A model generated the notes under the pieces. It saw only the letters and a list, made by a program, of their open reading frames with translations. It had not been told where the DNA came from and searched no databases. The position numbers and the translations under genes are program-made. From Scenedesmus sp. ARA3 (lineage: Eukaryota > Chlorophyta > Chlorophyceae > Sphaeropleales > Scenedesmaceae): a DNA stretch of 64,000 bases. Position 1 is the stretch's first letter. Each line of letters begins with the position of its first letter. The stretch spans positions 4,636-68,635 of the forward strand of contig RWJK01001232.1 in assembly GCA_004335835.1 (NCBI GenBank), given 5' to 3'. This document shows, one piece after another, positions 46,901 through 58,557 of this stretch.

Positions 46901-48430
46901 AATACGCGCCGATCTCGCCCTCCAGCTCAGCCACCTGCACCCGCCATAACAACATATATTGTGATATGTGCCGTTTTCTGGTGGGTTGGTACTTTTGCTG
47001 AGCAGTTGCGTTCTAAGGACTGGCCACAAACATGCATATAATTCCCGCTCAGCGCACCTGCGGCTCAACCTCCTCCCGCAGCTGCGCAGCGCAGTCCAGG
47101 GTGACTGACCAAAATCCATATGCTAAACGACCAGCATCTTCCACTCATAACCCAAGGATCCCAACTCAGCGAACCTGCGCCTCAACCTCTTCGCGCAGCT
47201 GCGCCGCGCAGTCCAGGCACAGCAGATAACCAACGCATATCTCAACAACCAGCACTAACAATCAACCCGAAACCCACAGCAGCCAGGCCAGCGCACCTGC
47301 GCCTCCACCTCTGCACGCAGCTGCGCAGCGCAGTCTAGGCTGACTGACCAACCCCGTATGCACAGCGACACGCATGTGCCAGACACAACAGAGAGGCCTC
47401 AGCTCAGCGCACCTGCGCCTCAACCTCCTCCCGCAGCTGCGCCGCGCAGTCCAGGCACAGCGGGTGGTCCACGCCAGTTTCGCTGCTTGCCAGCTCACAC
47501 AGCGAGGCCAGCGCGTCAAGCTTGGCATCTAGCCCGCCACCAGCCGCACGCGCACTGCTGCTGCTGCTGCTGCTGCCGCCGGCGCTTCCGCTGCCTGCTG
47601 TTTGGCCTGCTGCTGTTGGTGGTGCGCTTGCAGGGGAGGCATGTACACCAGGCTGCTGCTGTTGCTGCTGTGGATGTGGGGTAGGGTCCTGGGTGCCTGC
47701 TGCATGTGCTGCTACTGCTGCAGCCTGAGCAGCTGCTGCTGCTGCCGGGCCTGGCCGCAGCACGCTTGCTGCTCCTGGAAGCACCACAAAGGACTCCTCT
47801 AGGCTGCGGCCTGCAGGAGGCCCGAGGCCAGCTGCTGCTGGCAGTTGCGGCCCTGCTGCTGCACCTGTTTTGTCATGTTACATTATCGCAGAGGATGACA
47901 GCAGTCAGTGTTGAAAGACCAGAGCAGGGTGGAAGTGCGGGCCAATGACAGACACTGCAGCCCTGTTGAAGAGGAGTTGGCACAGTTCTGCTTGCTGACA
48001 TGTTTGCAAGGCCAAAGTAACCCGAATAAGACACATCTGATACCAAAGGGTACAGTTATGTGGCTTGTGATGCATAGCGTGCACAAGCTGGCCTCCTGTA
48101 TGACCCAGCGGTGTGTGCTGCTGCTGCTGCTGATGTTTGAGCCCTGGGCAACTCGGATGGAGCCTGAACATACTTGCTGCTGGTGTAGCAGCACTCGTAC
48201 TTCGATCAGACGATTGAGCTGCGTTGGAGCGGCCTGTGGAGCTCACCCGGCCTTCTGTCATCCAAGACGATGAACGACTCGTATGTCTTGCCAGACTCGA
48301 ACACGCTGGCGTTCAGAGCTGCCCAGGAATCAGGTGGCCGTTTATCCCCTCCATCGCTGTCTCCACGGACTAGAACCAAGCGAGCTCTGCATGACTGGCA
48401 GAAGAAGGCTTGCTGCTGCTGCTGCTCCAT
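43946..48430 (-). CDS. ATG6: Autophagy protein ATG6 / Beclin 1
   Basis: Subunit of the class III PI3-kinase (VPS34) complex that starts autophagosome formation. Exons: about 48248-48430 ([17 protein letters not shown], an N-terminal Cxx[12 protein letters not shown]); 47413-47808 ([16 protein letters not shown], Gln/Ser/Ala-rich insert, [20 protein letters not shown]); about 46852-46932 ([16 protein letters not shown]); about 46231-46526 (coiled coil, [29 protein letters not shown]); 45842-45998 ([36 protein letters not shown]); about 45333-45500 ([29 protein letters not shown]); about 44430-44490 ([13 protein letters not shown]); 43946-44165 ([32 protein letters not shown]). This is the Beclin order of coiled coil and evolutionarily conserved domain. 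Several exon edges are multiplied in introns. Intron 6 ends in a CTG tract. Confidence 0.95.
44940..45430 (-). repeat. ATG6 exon end plus donor in three copies
   Basis: The exon end coding [19 protein letters not shown] and its donor (about 45330-45400) recurs at about 45080-45150 and, shorter, at 44955-44995. The segment is partly degenerate in the distal copies. Confidence 0.8.
45440..45605 (-). repeat. ATG6 acceptor plus exon start in two copies
   Basis: The exon start coding [15 protein letters not shown] (about 45455-45495) is repeated at about 45560-45600 upstream in the intron, about 105 bp away. Confidence 0.8.
47044..47460 (-). repeat. ATG6 exon end plus donor in four copies
   Basis: The exon end coding [14 protein letters not shown] plus its gtgcgc donor recurs at about 47405-47460 (attached), 47284-47340, 47161-47220 and 47044-47100. 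Spacing is about 118-122 bp. Copies differ by single substitutions. Confidence 0.92.
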
Positions 48431-48971
48431 GGCTCCTACTGGCTCCCAAGCACGGCCTGCCCTCTAGCTGCTCATGCACGAAAACCAGACGAAACAAGTT
48501 ACCAGTACAGTCACATTACGCCCATTGCTTCAGTTCAGCAGCACCAATCACAAGTAGCTCCTCGCATCACTTGCTCCCCGCGCTGCTCAGCAATACTTCA
48601 AAGCAGCAGCACGAAGCACAGCATCTGCACGAGCATCCATCAACATCAAATACCACGAGGCCCAGCATATGGTCTTTGAGGGACAGCACCTGTTGACACC
48701 TCAGCAGTGCTCATAACAAGAGCTGAAACCTGGCCTCAAACCCTAGACTGGGTGTGCGGTCCAGCGCGCAACATGCACCGCCTGTCAGCTGAATGATGCT
48801 AGAAACACGCATCACAGCCAGCAAATCAGGCTGAACTGCGATTCACACTAAATGTCATCTGCATCGCCAAGCTAGCTCTGCTGCTGCTGCAGCGACAGCA
48901 ACCACTCTGCCGGTGGCCCCGCTCCGCTGGCGCAGCAGCCGGCGGCATCACGCCTCTCTTGGGCCCTGCTG
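48431..48971. other. Intergenic: ATG6 upstream, aminopeptidase 3' flank
   Basis: Both flanking genes are on the minus strand. Includes a degenerate copy (48880-48920) of the aminopeptidase C-terminal coding sequence found at 48995-49030. No other feature recognised. Confidence 0.5.
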
Positions 48972-51900
48972 CTACTGCTGCTGCTGCTGCTGCTGCTGCA
49001 GTGACAGCACCCACTCTGCCAGCGTTGCTGCGCCGAAGCCAGTAGGCAGCCCCGCGTCATCATCCCATGCCGGCCCTGCCACGTCCAGGTGGCCCCAGGT
49101 GACCCCGGGTGACACAAACTGCTGCAGGAACAGCGCGGCGGTGATGGCCCCGCCCCAGCGGCCTGCAGGTGCACATGCACACATAGGTGGAGCAGCAGAC
49201 CTCAATCAAAGCGGAGAAGTGTAGAATAGTAACAGCGCTGCAGTGATGGCACCGCCCCAGCGGCCTGCAGGTGTATGGAAGAAAGGAAGTGTGGGTGGGC
49301 AGCAGCAAGGATTAACACCAGCGAAGCCAATCAGGAACTGCAGCGCTCAGCAAGCGACAGGGAAGAGACAGGCGGTTGCAAGACAGGGCAGCACAGCACG
49401 TGCAGCAATGCTTCAAGCAGCACATGCCTACATGCGGCAATGCTTGCCGATGCCACTCCCTTCACCGCCAGAGTTGCTGGCTTCCGACATACACAGCGAT
49501 CATGCCCTGCAAAACTGCACTCTGATGTATTATACTCTGCCTTGCATATGGATAGCGTCAAGGGTGGTGTGTGTGCGCACCTGCATAGTTCTTCAGGTCA
49601 GCGATGGGTGAGTCCAGCTTCTTTGCTAGTCCCTTGTTCAGCGGCATGCGCCATAGCTTCTCGCCTGCAGCAGCAGCAGGAGGAGCAACAGCAGGGGCAT
49701 CATACAGCACAGAGTCAGCTCTAGCAGGTGTAAGCGGGTGCGAGCATGAACAGCCAAAGCGGCTGCATGCCACGCAGTCAGACAGCATGTTGCTGGTCAC
49801 CTGGCAGATGTGACAGCATCTCTGCATCAGCTCTTGCAGGTGCAGCAAAAGCAGCGGTGGTGGAGCAACCACACAACAGAAGCAGCAGATCACTGCCGCT
49901 TTTGAATCACGGGAGTGTGCAGCAGTCACCGCTTGGCCCTGGTCAGCTGCATTATAGCACTGGCGCCAGCAGCGGCAGCATCAGCTGCGCTATGCCTCAG
50001 ATACCAGGTGACCTGCCACTGCTGCCAGCTTGATCAAAGTAGGCACAGAGCCTAGTTGCATCAAGTTTGGCTGTGCTGAAGCTGCAATCGCCGCTGCAAA
50101 CATCCAGTAGCTTGCAACCAATTGAAACTACTTCTCTGTTTCAAACTAGTTGCATCAAGCTTGGCTGTGCTGAAGCTTCAGTCCATGCTTCAGCTGGCCA
50201 GCGCACCTGCCCGCCTGCTGGCTGCATCCAGGGATGCAGCCAGGGCGTCATCGTTGGCAAACAGCGCCCCTGTGTCCTGGCCCAGCGCAATGCCAGCTGC
50301 CCCTGTCAGTGTTGCGATGTCCACAACAGTCTGCAAGCAGGCGGTCACACACGTACATAGGGTGTGATGTAAGTACAGCAGGCATGTGGCAAACAGCGCC
50401 CCTGTGTCCTGCCCCAGGGCGATGCCGGTTGCCCCGGCTAGCGTGGCAATGTCGACCACAGTCTGTAAGCAGGGGAATGACATATGCACGTAGTTGCAGC
50501 AGGCATGTGGCGAACAGTGCCCCCGTGTCCAGGGCGATTCCAGCTGCGCCTGTCAGCGCGGCGATGTTCACCAAAGTCTGCGATGGCAAGCAGGGGCTCG
50601 ACATGTGTGCTGCCCATCAGCAGGCACGTGGCGTGTGCAAGAGGTAGCTGCAGGCAGGTGGCATCGCTGATACTCGTAGCGGCTTGCAGGCCCGCATCTG
50701 CAGCTGCATGCTTCGTTTGTGAGGATCGAGCAGCAGCGTATGCAGTGCTGTTCAAAAACATCCAGCTTCTGCGTCTTACAATTTAGGAATCAGGTTCACG
50801 CTGCCATAACTTGCGCTACTCATTGCGGTTGTTACAGCGGTGCAGGGCTACCTCAGACCAATCCCTGTAGCCAATGCAGCTGCTCCTGCACCTGCCGGCT
50901 GACGCATATGCCCCTGCGCATGGTACGAGCAGCTGGTAACGCGGAGTCAACCTCCAGGCAAGCCTGCGCTGGCTGAGGAAACCACCCTCACCGTTGCTTT
51001 CGCCTGGCTCTGCGCGTACCACAGCGCGTTAGCCAGCATATTGCAGCTGGGCATCGCAGCTCAAACAAGTGTCTAGTTTGTAGACAAGCTGGCGGCTCAG
51101 AGCATCCCAACTGCTGCTGTGCGTGTGCCTGCCGCCCTCACCGTTGCTTTCGACTGTGTTTGCGCGTACCACAGCGCGTCAGCCAGTGTGAGCCGCCCCT
51201 CAGCGTCAGTGTCGTTCACCTCCACGCTGATGCCTGCCGCGCTGACGTGCACGTCGCCGGGGCGGGTTGCCGTGGCGCTGACCATGTTTTCACAGCATGC
51301 GGCAATGAAGTGCACCTGCGGCAGAGGTGCAGGGGCAGGGCGTGCAGGGGTCCAGCACCTTGCACTGTGTATGAGGTGCACACACATGCGGGCCGCCACA
51401 GTTGCTGCCCTGGATATGCACTGCACTTTCGAAAACTGAAGGCAGCAGTGCAGCTTCCTCCCCATCCCCATGCCCACCTGCACCCGTGCTATCTCCAGCA
51501 TTTTCAGCAGCAAGCAAGTCGCACATCTTGCTGCAGCAGCAATGAGTCCGTCACACACCCACACCCACCCACCTGCACGCCAGCTGGCTGCAGCACCGCC
51601 AGACAGCAGCAGCAGCAGCAAGCACTTTCCCACACAACCCACTCACCTGCACGCCTGCTGGCTGCAGCACTGCCAATGACTGTGCCGCGCCCAGCACTGC
51701 CCCTGCTCCCGCCATGTCGCACTTCATGGTGTGGATGCCTCCCTGGGTCTTTAGGTTGTAGCCGCCTGAGTCAAAGGTGAGGCCCTGCAGCAGAAGAAGT
51801 AGCAGCAACGGCAGCAGCAGCAGCAGCGAGTCAAACAACAGCGATGGCAGGTGAGCCTGCTGGGTGAGGCAATGCACAGCATGAATGCAGCAGCTGCGCA

Positions 51901-52091
51901 GCAAGTACAGGCAGTGCCAGGCATGCTGCAAAGCATTCGTGCGCAGCAATGGCTGGAGGTTGAACGTCATAACGGCGTGCTACGGTTATGCAGGGTGCGT
52001 TAGCTGTACAGTTGACGGGTGCCTCACCTTGCCAACCAGTGCCACCTTGCAGCAAGACAGCAGCAGCCGCGCGCACAGCAGAAACAACAGC

Positions 52092-52125
<34 letters not shown>

Positions 52126-55107
52126 GGCGGGCAGCAGGGGCAGCCAAAGTAAAGGGCCAATTGCATAGTGGTTGGCGGTTACAATAAACGGTTGCTACAG
52201 GGTGCAGCTTGCAGGGCGCAGCAATCAATGCGCATTAGATCAGCAGCCCAGCTTGGGTCGCCACAGACAGCACCAAAACTGCAGCATATTATTCCAACCT
52301 GTCATCTCCTTTGCTTCCAACTGCGCCGCTGTCACGCACCACGCTGTGCAGCTGCCTTCTTTCGAGTGCTTTGCTGCACTGCACATGCGACATGCAATGC
52401 GCTGCCACCCACCACTTGCTTCACGGGCCCGTGCGGTGTGTAGGTGAGGTGCAGCAGCTTCAGCGGCTCCGCAGCGCCCTGAGCCACTCCCAGAAACAGA
52501 CCCATGCGCAGCGCACGCACCTGGGACTCATCAAGCACCTGTGGCAACATGCCGAACAGCAGCAGTAACGCAATGAGGGAAGGGTTGAGACATTGCCACG
52601 CCCAGGAACAGACCCATGCGCAGACCACGCACTGCGGGCTCGCCCAGAACCTACAGAGACACACGGCACAATGAATTTGTGACAGTTGAGTACACAGCAA
52701 AATCAGCTATGCAAGCTGCCTGCTGGAGCTGCCGTGTGCCGCAGCAGCACGCGCCTGGAACGCTGCCTTGCACACAGACCCTTACCAGTGCAGCGGGCTG
52801 GCCTGCATACACAGGTGCGCAGTTGTGCAAGTACCATGCCTACAACTGTCTTTTCCCACAAAAACAAGCAAGCACATTGTGTTTTTTCCTTTGGCCAGCC
52901 GCCAGGCTCACCTTGAGAGAGAAGTGGGCGGGGTCCAGTGCGGCAAGGTGTGCTGCTGCTGCTGCCAGGTGGCTGGGCGTGCACACGTTGGCGGGCGCTT
53001 CCACCAGGAACCTGGCCAGGCGCAAGCGCAGCATTGTTGCTTAGGCAGGGTGGTCATGTTACTCATGAGCGGCCGCAATGTCAGCGCTGGCGACAAGTAT
53101 ATCCTGAGAAGAAGACCTGGCTGTGCTGGCACCTGATTTGGAAGCGGCAAAGAGCCCAGGCATGGTCTCTGGCAGCAGCAGCAGCTGCAGCAGCAGCAGC
53201 GGCACTGCCTTTCCTGCTGCCTCAAACCACCGCACCCAGTGCACAACCTGGCCACTCACTGCGACATGAGTGTGCCATGCGCTAGAGCAACCCCACGCTC
53301 AGCTGCTGCGCGCAGCGCCGCCAGGCATGCTGCATCATCAGGATGGGCAGGCAGCACCAGCCTTATGCTGCCCAGCTTCACCTGCCAGTGCAGGGTGTGG
53401 GCCAGCGGTGCAGCATACAGCAGCAGAGCATGATGGCCAGAGCAAATGGAGCGCATGACAAACACAGCAAGCGGTGCAGCATAGCTCAGCACCACGGCCG
53501 TGCAGGCGCTGCCAGCGGCATGGCTGCCTGCCTGAACTAATGGTGTGGACGGCTGGCAACAACAGGCATTCTTGGCAACAACATGTTTTAGTTAGTGTTA
53601 TCATCTGCAGCTGTGGGTGAGCAGCCAAGCCAGCTTTAGCGCCACCCACCTTGCTCTCTGCCTTGCTGCTCCTGTACCTCACACTGCCCTCATACAGGCC
53701 TGACAGCGCAGCAGCAACAAAGCAGCTCATAGCACGCGCGGCAGCAGCTGCTGCTGCAGCCTCCTCATCTGTGTGGCTGCCTGTGCCGTATGCGCCAGCT
53801 GGCGGCACGTACAGCTCCAGCAGTGTGTTTTCTAAGCTGTACTGCTTGGCAGCAGCAGCCAGTGCTGCTCCGGCAGCCTGCAAGGCAGCCAAGCACCCAC
53901 AGACGGACAGCAGCAGCAATAATCTGTCTGTAATAGTCAGCAATCAAATGCGGAACACCTGCAGGTGAGCGTATGCGGCCGTGTTTAAGCATTCCTGGTC
54001 GGCAGCAGCTGCCAGGGCCACACAGCAGCCTGCAGCAGGGACGTACTGTACACAGGCACAAGTGCATCGCATCCAGCTGCAGCTGCTGGGTGCTGCGACA
54101 CGCTGTGTTAACTAGCAACCAAATGCTTGAGTGTGCCTTAGCCTATCTCTCACATGGTGGCTGTTTGTTCCATGCTGCACCTGGTGATTGCAAGGTCGCT
54201 GTTATGTGCATCGCCAAGGCGCACAGCAGTCAAATTTTATGCTTCGGGGTGCCTAAGCCTGTCGCTCACATGGTAGCTGTTTGCTCCCCAGTCCTCCTTG
54301 GTGAGGCTGGCAGCACCACCCAGGCCCAGCAGCAGCAGCGGCACAAAGCTTTCGGGTCCAGCGGCAAGCATCACAGGAGGCAGCACCTCACCCTGCAACA
54401 GCAGCAGTAACAGCAGTAACACTGCAAGTAGTGCTGGAGCTGCTCTTTTCGCCATGCAGACGGCTCATGCTAATATACATTCACTGGTTCACCCGATGCT
54501 CTGCTCAACACAGATATGGCATGTATGCCTCAGCACCATGACTGTCACCAACACTGGCACTCGTGGATTCGGTCCTGCTGTTGCTGCTGCTGCTGCCTCA
54601 CCTGTTTGCCCTTGAAGTCGCACTGTGCTGCTGCTGCCTGCACTGCCTGCTGCGCCTCTGGCGGCAGGCAGGCCAGCATGCTGCTGCTGCTGCTGCTGAG
54701 GCCTGTGCCTGCATGCAGCAGAGCATTGACTCCTTACGACACAAACACCATGGTCCTGGCCCCAATCCCTGCAGCCCTTTGAAGACAGCGACTAAGAACA
54801 GCAGCAGCATGCTGATCGATGCTGCACCGCATGCTCTCGACACCGCAGCTGCAAATGCGATGTGCGGCAGCAGATGGCGACTGCGCAACAGTGCACTGCA
54901 TGACAGTACGCTGCATCACAAGCACCTAAGGCAGCAGCACAGTTGAAACAGTCTGCCGTCACCTGCTGCATCCTCTGGCACTGCCAACACCAGCGCCTCT
55001 GCGCTGCGCAGCTGCTGCAGCAGCGGCTGCTCCAGCAGCGCCTGCCACTCCTCAACAGCTACGGCAGGCAGTGACTCTGGCTCAAAGGGTGCCGCAAAGT
55101 TCTGCAT
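48972..55107 (-). CDS. LAP: M17 leucyl aminopeptidase
   Basis: Two-metal hexameric peptidase family removing N-terminal residues. ATG at 55107 ([15 protein letters not shown]). Further exons, approximate: 54601-54670 ([15 protein letters not shown]); 54310-54395 ([20 protein letters not shown]); 53650-53880 ([18 protein letters not shown]); 53260-53382 ([20 protein letters not shown]); 52905-53015; 52420-52545 ([20 protein letters not shown]); 52028-52045 (VALVGK); 51646-51788 ([38 protein letters not shown]); 51137-51316 ([36 protein letters not shown]); 50205-50335 ([20 protein letters not shown]); 49585-49672 ([11 protein letters not shown]); 48972-49165 ([38 protein letters not shown]). 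Family residues present: Lys of [11 protein letters not shown], both Asp, and Asp/Glu/Arg of TDAEGRL; the usual NTDAEGRL signature reads DTDAEGRL. A plastid form as in plants is possible; no clear transit peptide seen. Confidence 0.95.
49130..49270 (-). repeat. Aminopeptidase acceptor plus exon start in two copies
   Basis: The exon start coding GRWGGAIT with its acceptor ctgcag (about 49135-49168) recurs at about 49235-49270. Confidence 0.8.
50265..50585 (-). repeat. Aminopeptidase acceptor plus exon start in three copies
   Basis: The exon start coding [20 protein letters not shown] with its acceptor occurs at about 50265-50340 (continues into [15 protein letters not shown]), 50385-50465 and 50505-50585. 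Spacing is about 120 bp. The most distal copy has changed to [17 protein letters not shown] with a small deletion. Confidence 0.92.
50985..51190 (-). repeat. Aminopeptidase exon end plus donor in two copies
   Basis: The exon end LADALWYAQ...KAT with its donor (51137-51190) recurs at about 50990-51045, about 145 bp downstream. The second copy has substitutions but keeps the gtgagg donor. Confidence 0.8.
52028..52045 (-). other. 18-nt microexon carrying the metal-binding lysine
   Basis: GTGGCACTGGTTGGCAAG (VALVGK), bounded by ctgcaag acceptor and gtgagg donor. In M17 peptidases this segment precedes GxTFDSGG and supplies the first metal-binding Lys; the next exon starts GLTFDSGG at 51788. No other AG lies close upstream, so the exon is very short unless a non-canonical acceptor is used. 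Confidence 0.7.
52495..52655 (-). repeat. Aminopeptidase acceptor plus exon start in two copies
   Basis: The exon start coding [17 protein letters not shown] (52490-52545) recurs at about 52595-52650 as [17 protein letters not shown], about 105 bp upstream. Confidence 0.85.
54130..54295 (-). repeat. Aminopeptidase exon end plus donor in two copies
   Basis: A segment with gctcacatggt(a/g)gctgtttg occurs at about 54245-54290 (next to the exon end SLTKEDWG) and again at 54130-54175. Confidence 0.75.
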
Positions 55108-56334
55108 GGCGGCTGATATGATGCTGTACTGTTGTGCACAACAGCTGGCCTGTACGACTGAGGACCTGCAGTGATACGCCAGAACAGGCAAAGTAACACA
55201 CACATCAGCAACACAGACCGCAGCCGATACCATGTACGAATGCAGCTCACCAGACAGCTGCAGATATTCACTGCTATCAAGCTGTTGGTTTGGTGGGCGT
55301 ATTTCCAGCTGTGTATGGATGGCACTAGACAAGCAGCGGCAGCAGCAGCAGCAGAAGGCAAGTATATGTGCAACAGCAATAAGATATGCCTGGCCACTGC
55401 TCCACTCCATGTTTTATTTGAATGCCTGTTACTTTCCAGTTGTTGTACCCCGAGTAAGAGCTGTTTCAAAGCAAATCGTAGCTGGGGCGGTTTCCGACAA
55501 GCAGCTGAGCAGCAACATATGTTCCTCACCGCGAATAGACACTAGATTACATCAGAACAATAGCACAGTGTGTATCAACGTGCTCTTGTGCCGCCACCAG
55601 TCTTCTGCACGAGGTGTGTCTGCAAGTATAAGATCACCCGAACCCTAGGGTTGCTGTGATGCTTGACCAGCCTGAGCTGCCGACAGGAGGCTTGATTTGA
55701 TGCTGGATCTTTAATAACATACTTTCACTAGTCGTTCTTGCAATTCCCATGAGCCTGTTCAGCTCTTGCAGCGCATACCATCATGAAGCAAATTACCTTG
55801 GTGTACATGTCCACGTGCCTGCCGCAACCGCTTACTGTACAGTGCAGGCGATCATGCACACAACACGGCAGTGATCAAGGTTGTTGTACAACACGCACAT
55901 GTGCGTAGGAAGCTGCCAATGGGGGCATGCTGAGATGCGGCACATGTCACAAAGTGGCAGTTGAACTGACACTGACAACACCTCTAAAGGCCCTCCCAAT
56001 GCTGACAAGCAGCAGTGCTGTCATCAAAGCACAACACCGCTGTCCCATGCCTACTGCAGACTTGAAAACTTCCTAACACACAGACAGACCGGACCCTTGT
56101 ACCATGGTCAACTTATTTGGATTCTCATCTGTTGCCAACACAGTTCAGACACAAGCATCTGATGCACCAGGAACCCATCCTCATCAGATGGGTGACCCGC
56201 ATAGCCCTAACATGGACTACACAGCATGTGTGCCTGCAGGCAGCACAAGACTGCCAGCGGTGCAGCTGTCTGACACTGCTGCATACGTGAAAGCAGCTGT
56301 GAGAAACAGCACGGCACACCACAACATGACCTGG

Positions 56335-56760
56335 TGCATTATTTGCCCCCCAAGGTTTGTTGCTTGCAGGACGCACAACTCCAGCTGCTGGCTACCACTG
56401 CAGCAGCTGCAGGTGGATCACACATGCAAAGCAACCAACGCGTTATTGCCTCCCAGAGTTTTCACAGCATATTATTGCCACCCAAAGTTCCACCACACAT
56501 TATTGCCTCCCAGAGTTGATGCCACGCATTATTGCCATTCAAACTCAACGCATGCGTTGACCGCACATGCCTGCCACCAGCAGCACCATGTAGGCTGTGC
56601 TTGCTACTGTACTAGCATGCTGGATGGCCCACACACCTCCTCTGCTGCAATGACTGCTGCAGCAGCTGCTGCTGCTGCCAGTCAGCACACCCAAAGCACA
56701 CCATGCACACAGGACCATCCACATGACTCAGTTACTGCCTCCCAGAGTTTCGGAACAAGC
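56335..56760. repeat. Dispersed ttattgcctcccagagtt repeats
   Basis: Core ttattgcctcccagagtt at about 56445, 56503 and 56733 (as ttactgcc), with variants ttattgccacccaaagtt near 56473 and ttatttgccccccaaggttt near 56339. Confidence 0.8.
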
Positions 56761-57014
56761 AGTGCACCAGCGCTGCTGCTGTCCTGCTCGCTGCCACTTG
56801 CAGGACACCGGCAGATTGCTGCTGCACTCTTACAACACAGCCCACTTCCTCACTACTGTCCAGCAGATGCAATGCGCAGACGCTGCTGCTCACTGTCACT
56901 TGTGACAGGATGCAGCAGACTACACATGCACAGGAACAGCTGGACATACTTATTGCCTTGCATAGGCTTCTTACACACCACAATGATGCACCGCCCTGCC
57001 AGTGCTGCTCACTG

Positions 57015-57150
57015 CGCCATGCAAAACAGGGCACAGCAGGGCGCAGCATGCACCGTGCTGTGACAGCAGGGCACAGCATGCACAGCAGGGCACAGCATGC
57101 ACCGTGCTGTGACAGCAGGGCACAGCATGCACAGCAGGGACAGCATGCAC
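57015..57150. repeat. Short satellite with cacagcatgca core
   Basis: Units with gcagggcacagcatgcaccg and tgctgtgacagcagggcaca alternate about three times. Both strands stay open through it. Confidence 0.9.
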
Positions 57151-57225
57151 CATCATGAAGGAGCCCTCCAAGCCTCCCATAGAAGCCCACAAGGCCTCAA
57201 GCATCTCACACTTCCAGATGCCAGG

Positions 57226-57720
57226 TTGTTATTTGGGTGGTTGCTCAGCATGGCTGAGTGGGTTTGATTGTTGCCGCTTGGTTGGCCCGTAGGTGCCAGC
57301 AGGCCGGCGGTTGTCTGTCGCCAGGGCACGTGCGGCACCAGGATCCCAGCAGCACAGCGTCTTATTTTGCAGCGGGTCGAACACCTGCAGCAGCAGCAAC
57401 AGCAGCACAGCAGGCAGCAGGATGGGTTAGTGCTTGTAATATCATGCGTTGTAACAGCGGCATTCCTAGCTGCTGCTGCTGCAGCAGACATGCACTTGAC
57501 AGGAAGGCTGCAGATGCAGCACAATGTCCGAAGAATAATGCATGTGTCCGTTCTTGTAATTGCTGGGCTGCATGGTGGCTGCATACTTTTGGTGAACACA
57601 GTGCTGCATATGAATGAGCAGCAGGCTGTACTGTGTACCAGCAGCACAACTGCAGTCAGCTGTGCCAGCAGCAGCTGCTGCTGCTGCCAGTGCTCGGCAT
57701 TGGCTCACCTGCTGCTTCAT
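57226..57720 (-). CDS. Possible very small two-exon gene
   Basis: An ATG at 57720 (MKQQ|gtgagc) can be spliced in phase to an exon that begins after a CTG-rich tract and CAG at about 57385 (VFDPLQNKTLCCWDPGAARA, then ATDNRRPAGTYGPTK) and stops near 57226, giving about 55 residues. An in-frame stop lies just upstream of the ATG. The exon has coding-like composition and the CTG-type acceptor of other genes here. It may instead be the terminal exon of a gene I could not otherwise find. No family recognised. Confidence 0.3.
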
Positions 57721-57724
57721 TATT

Positions 57725-58093
57725 CCACAGCATCGTGTGGTAGGTCAGGCTGATGAGGAGCCATTATTGTTGCCTTGGCTGGCTGGCTGGGTGGCTCTGC
57801 AGTGCCACCTAGGGGAGGCTTATTGGCCGCATGCCATCCAAGGTAGTGAGGCAAAGCCACCTGGGGCATTGTGGCTCTGCAGTGCCCACATGCCACATGT
57901 GGCTCTGCAGTGCCACCTAGGGCAGGCGTATTGGCCGCAAGCCCAGCTCCTGGTAGCCAGCTGGGTGGTGGCTGTCAGTGCGCGGGGCATCACGGGAAAG
58001 GTGGTGGCTGCCGAGTGGTGGTTGGTGGTGTCATGGTAGGGTGAGGGGTGATGAAGGGCTGTGCTGCTGCCAGTCAGCACGGGGGTGACATGG

Positions 58094-58132
<39 letters not shown>

Positions 58133-58557
58133 GGCGTTGGCGTCACTTGGGAGCCTCTGTGCCTGCCCAGGGGTCTGGGCAGTGCCACTGGGAGACCTGC
58201 AGCAGCAGCAGCCAGCAGGACACACACGTGGTTGTCAGCGATTTGATAAGGTGAGTGATGGGGGCACACATGTAGCATGCTGCAGTGTGAGCCTGCAGGG
58301 ACTGGCAGCACCAGCAGCACCAGCAGGCCAACTGCTGTACTGCGAACCTTGCAGACGCTGCAGTTGCGTGCCAGCCTTCTCTATCGTCGAGTAAGCAGCA
58401 AACAGATGCGATGATGCTACTTCGACGAGGCTGGTGTGAGAACAACGCGAAGCTTGAACCAGCGGTGCCAGCAGCAGCACCGGGCTTACCCGACACGGTC
58501 CGCTGTTCACGCCATTCAATCATCTTTAAGCCTAAGCCTTTGGCATAAACTATTCAC
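57725..58557. other. Non-coding interval with short repeats
   Basis: Contains tggctctgcagtgccaccta in three copies (57790, 57870 variant, 57900) and a CAG run at 58100-58130. No gene recognised. Confidence 0.5.
57788..57950. repeat. Three-copy repeat, ggctctgcagtgccacctag
   Basis: Copies at about 57790-57840, 57870-57890 (shortened) and 57900-57950. Two are followed by gg(g/c)agg...tattggccgca. Confidence 0.85.

Larger units (their letters stand above)
55108..57190. other. Intergenic region rich in short tandem repeats
   Basis: Upstream of the aminopeptidase. Contains ttattgcc(t/a)cccagagtt in several copies between 56340 and 56760, a 42-46 bp satellite at 57015-57150, and CAG/CTG runs. An open plus-strand frame at 56104-57063 is repeat-driven and not called a gene. 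Confidence 0.5.

Noticed and set aside
56104..57063. 319-codon plus-strand open frame
   Set aside because: Composed of short repeats (ttattgcc...cagagtt, gcagggcacagcatgca) without domain-like sequence; the frame is open by repeat composition.
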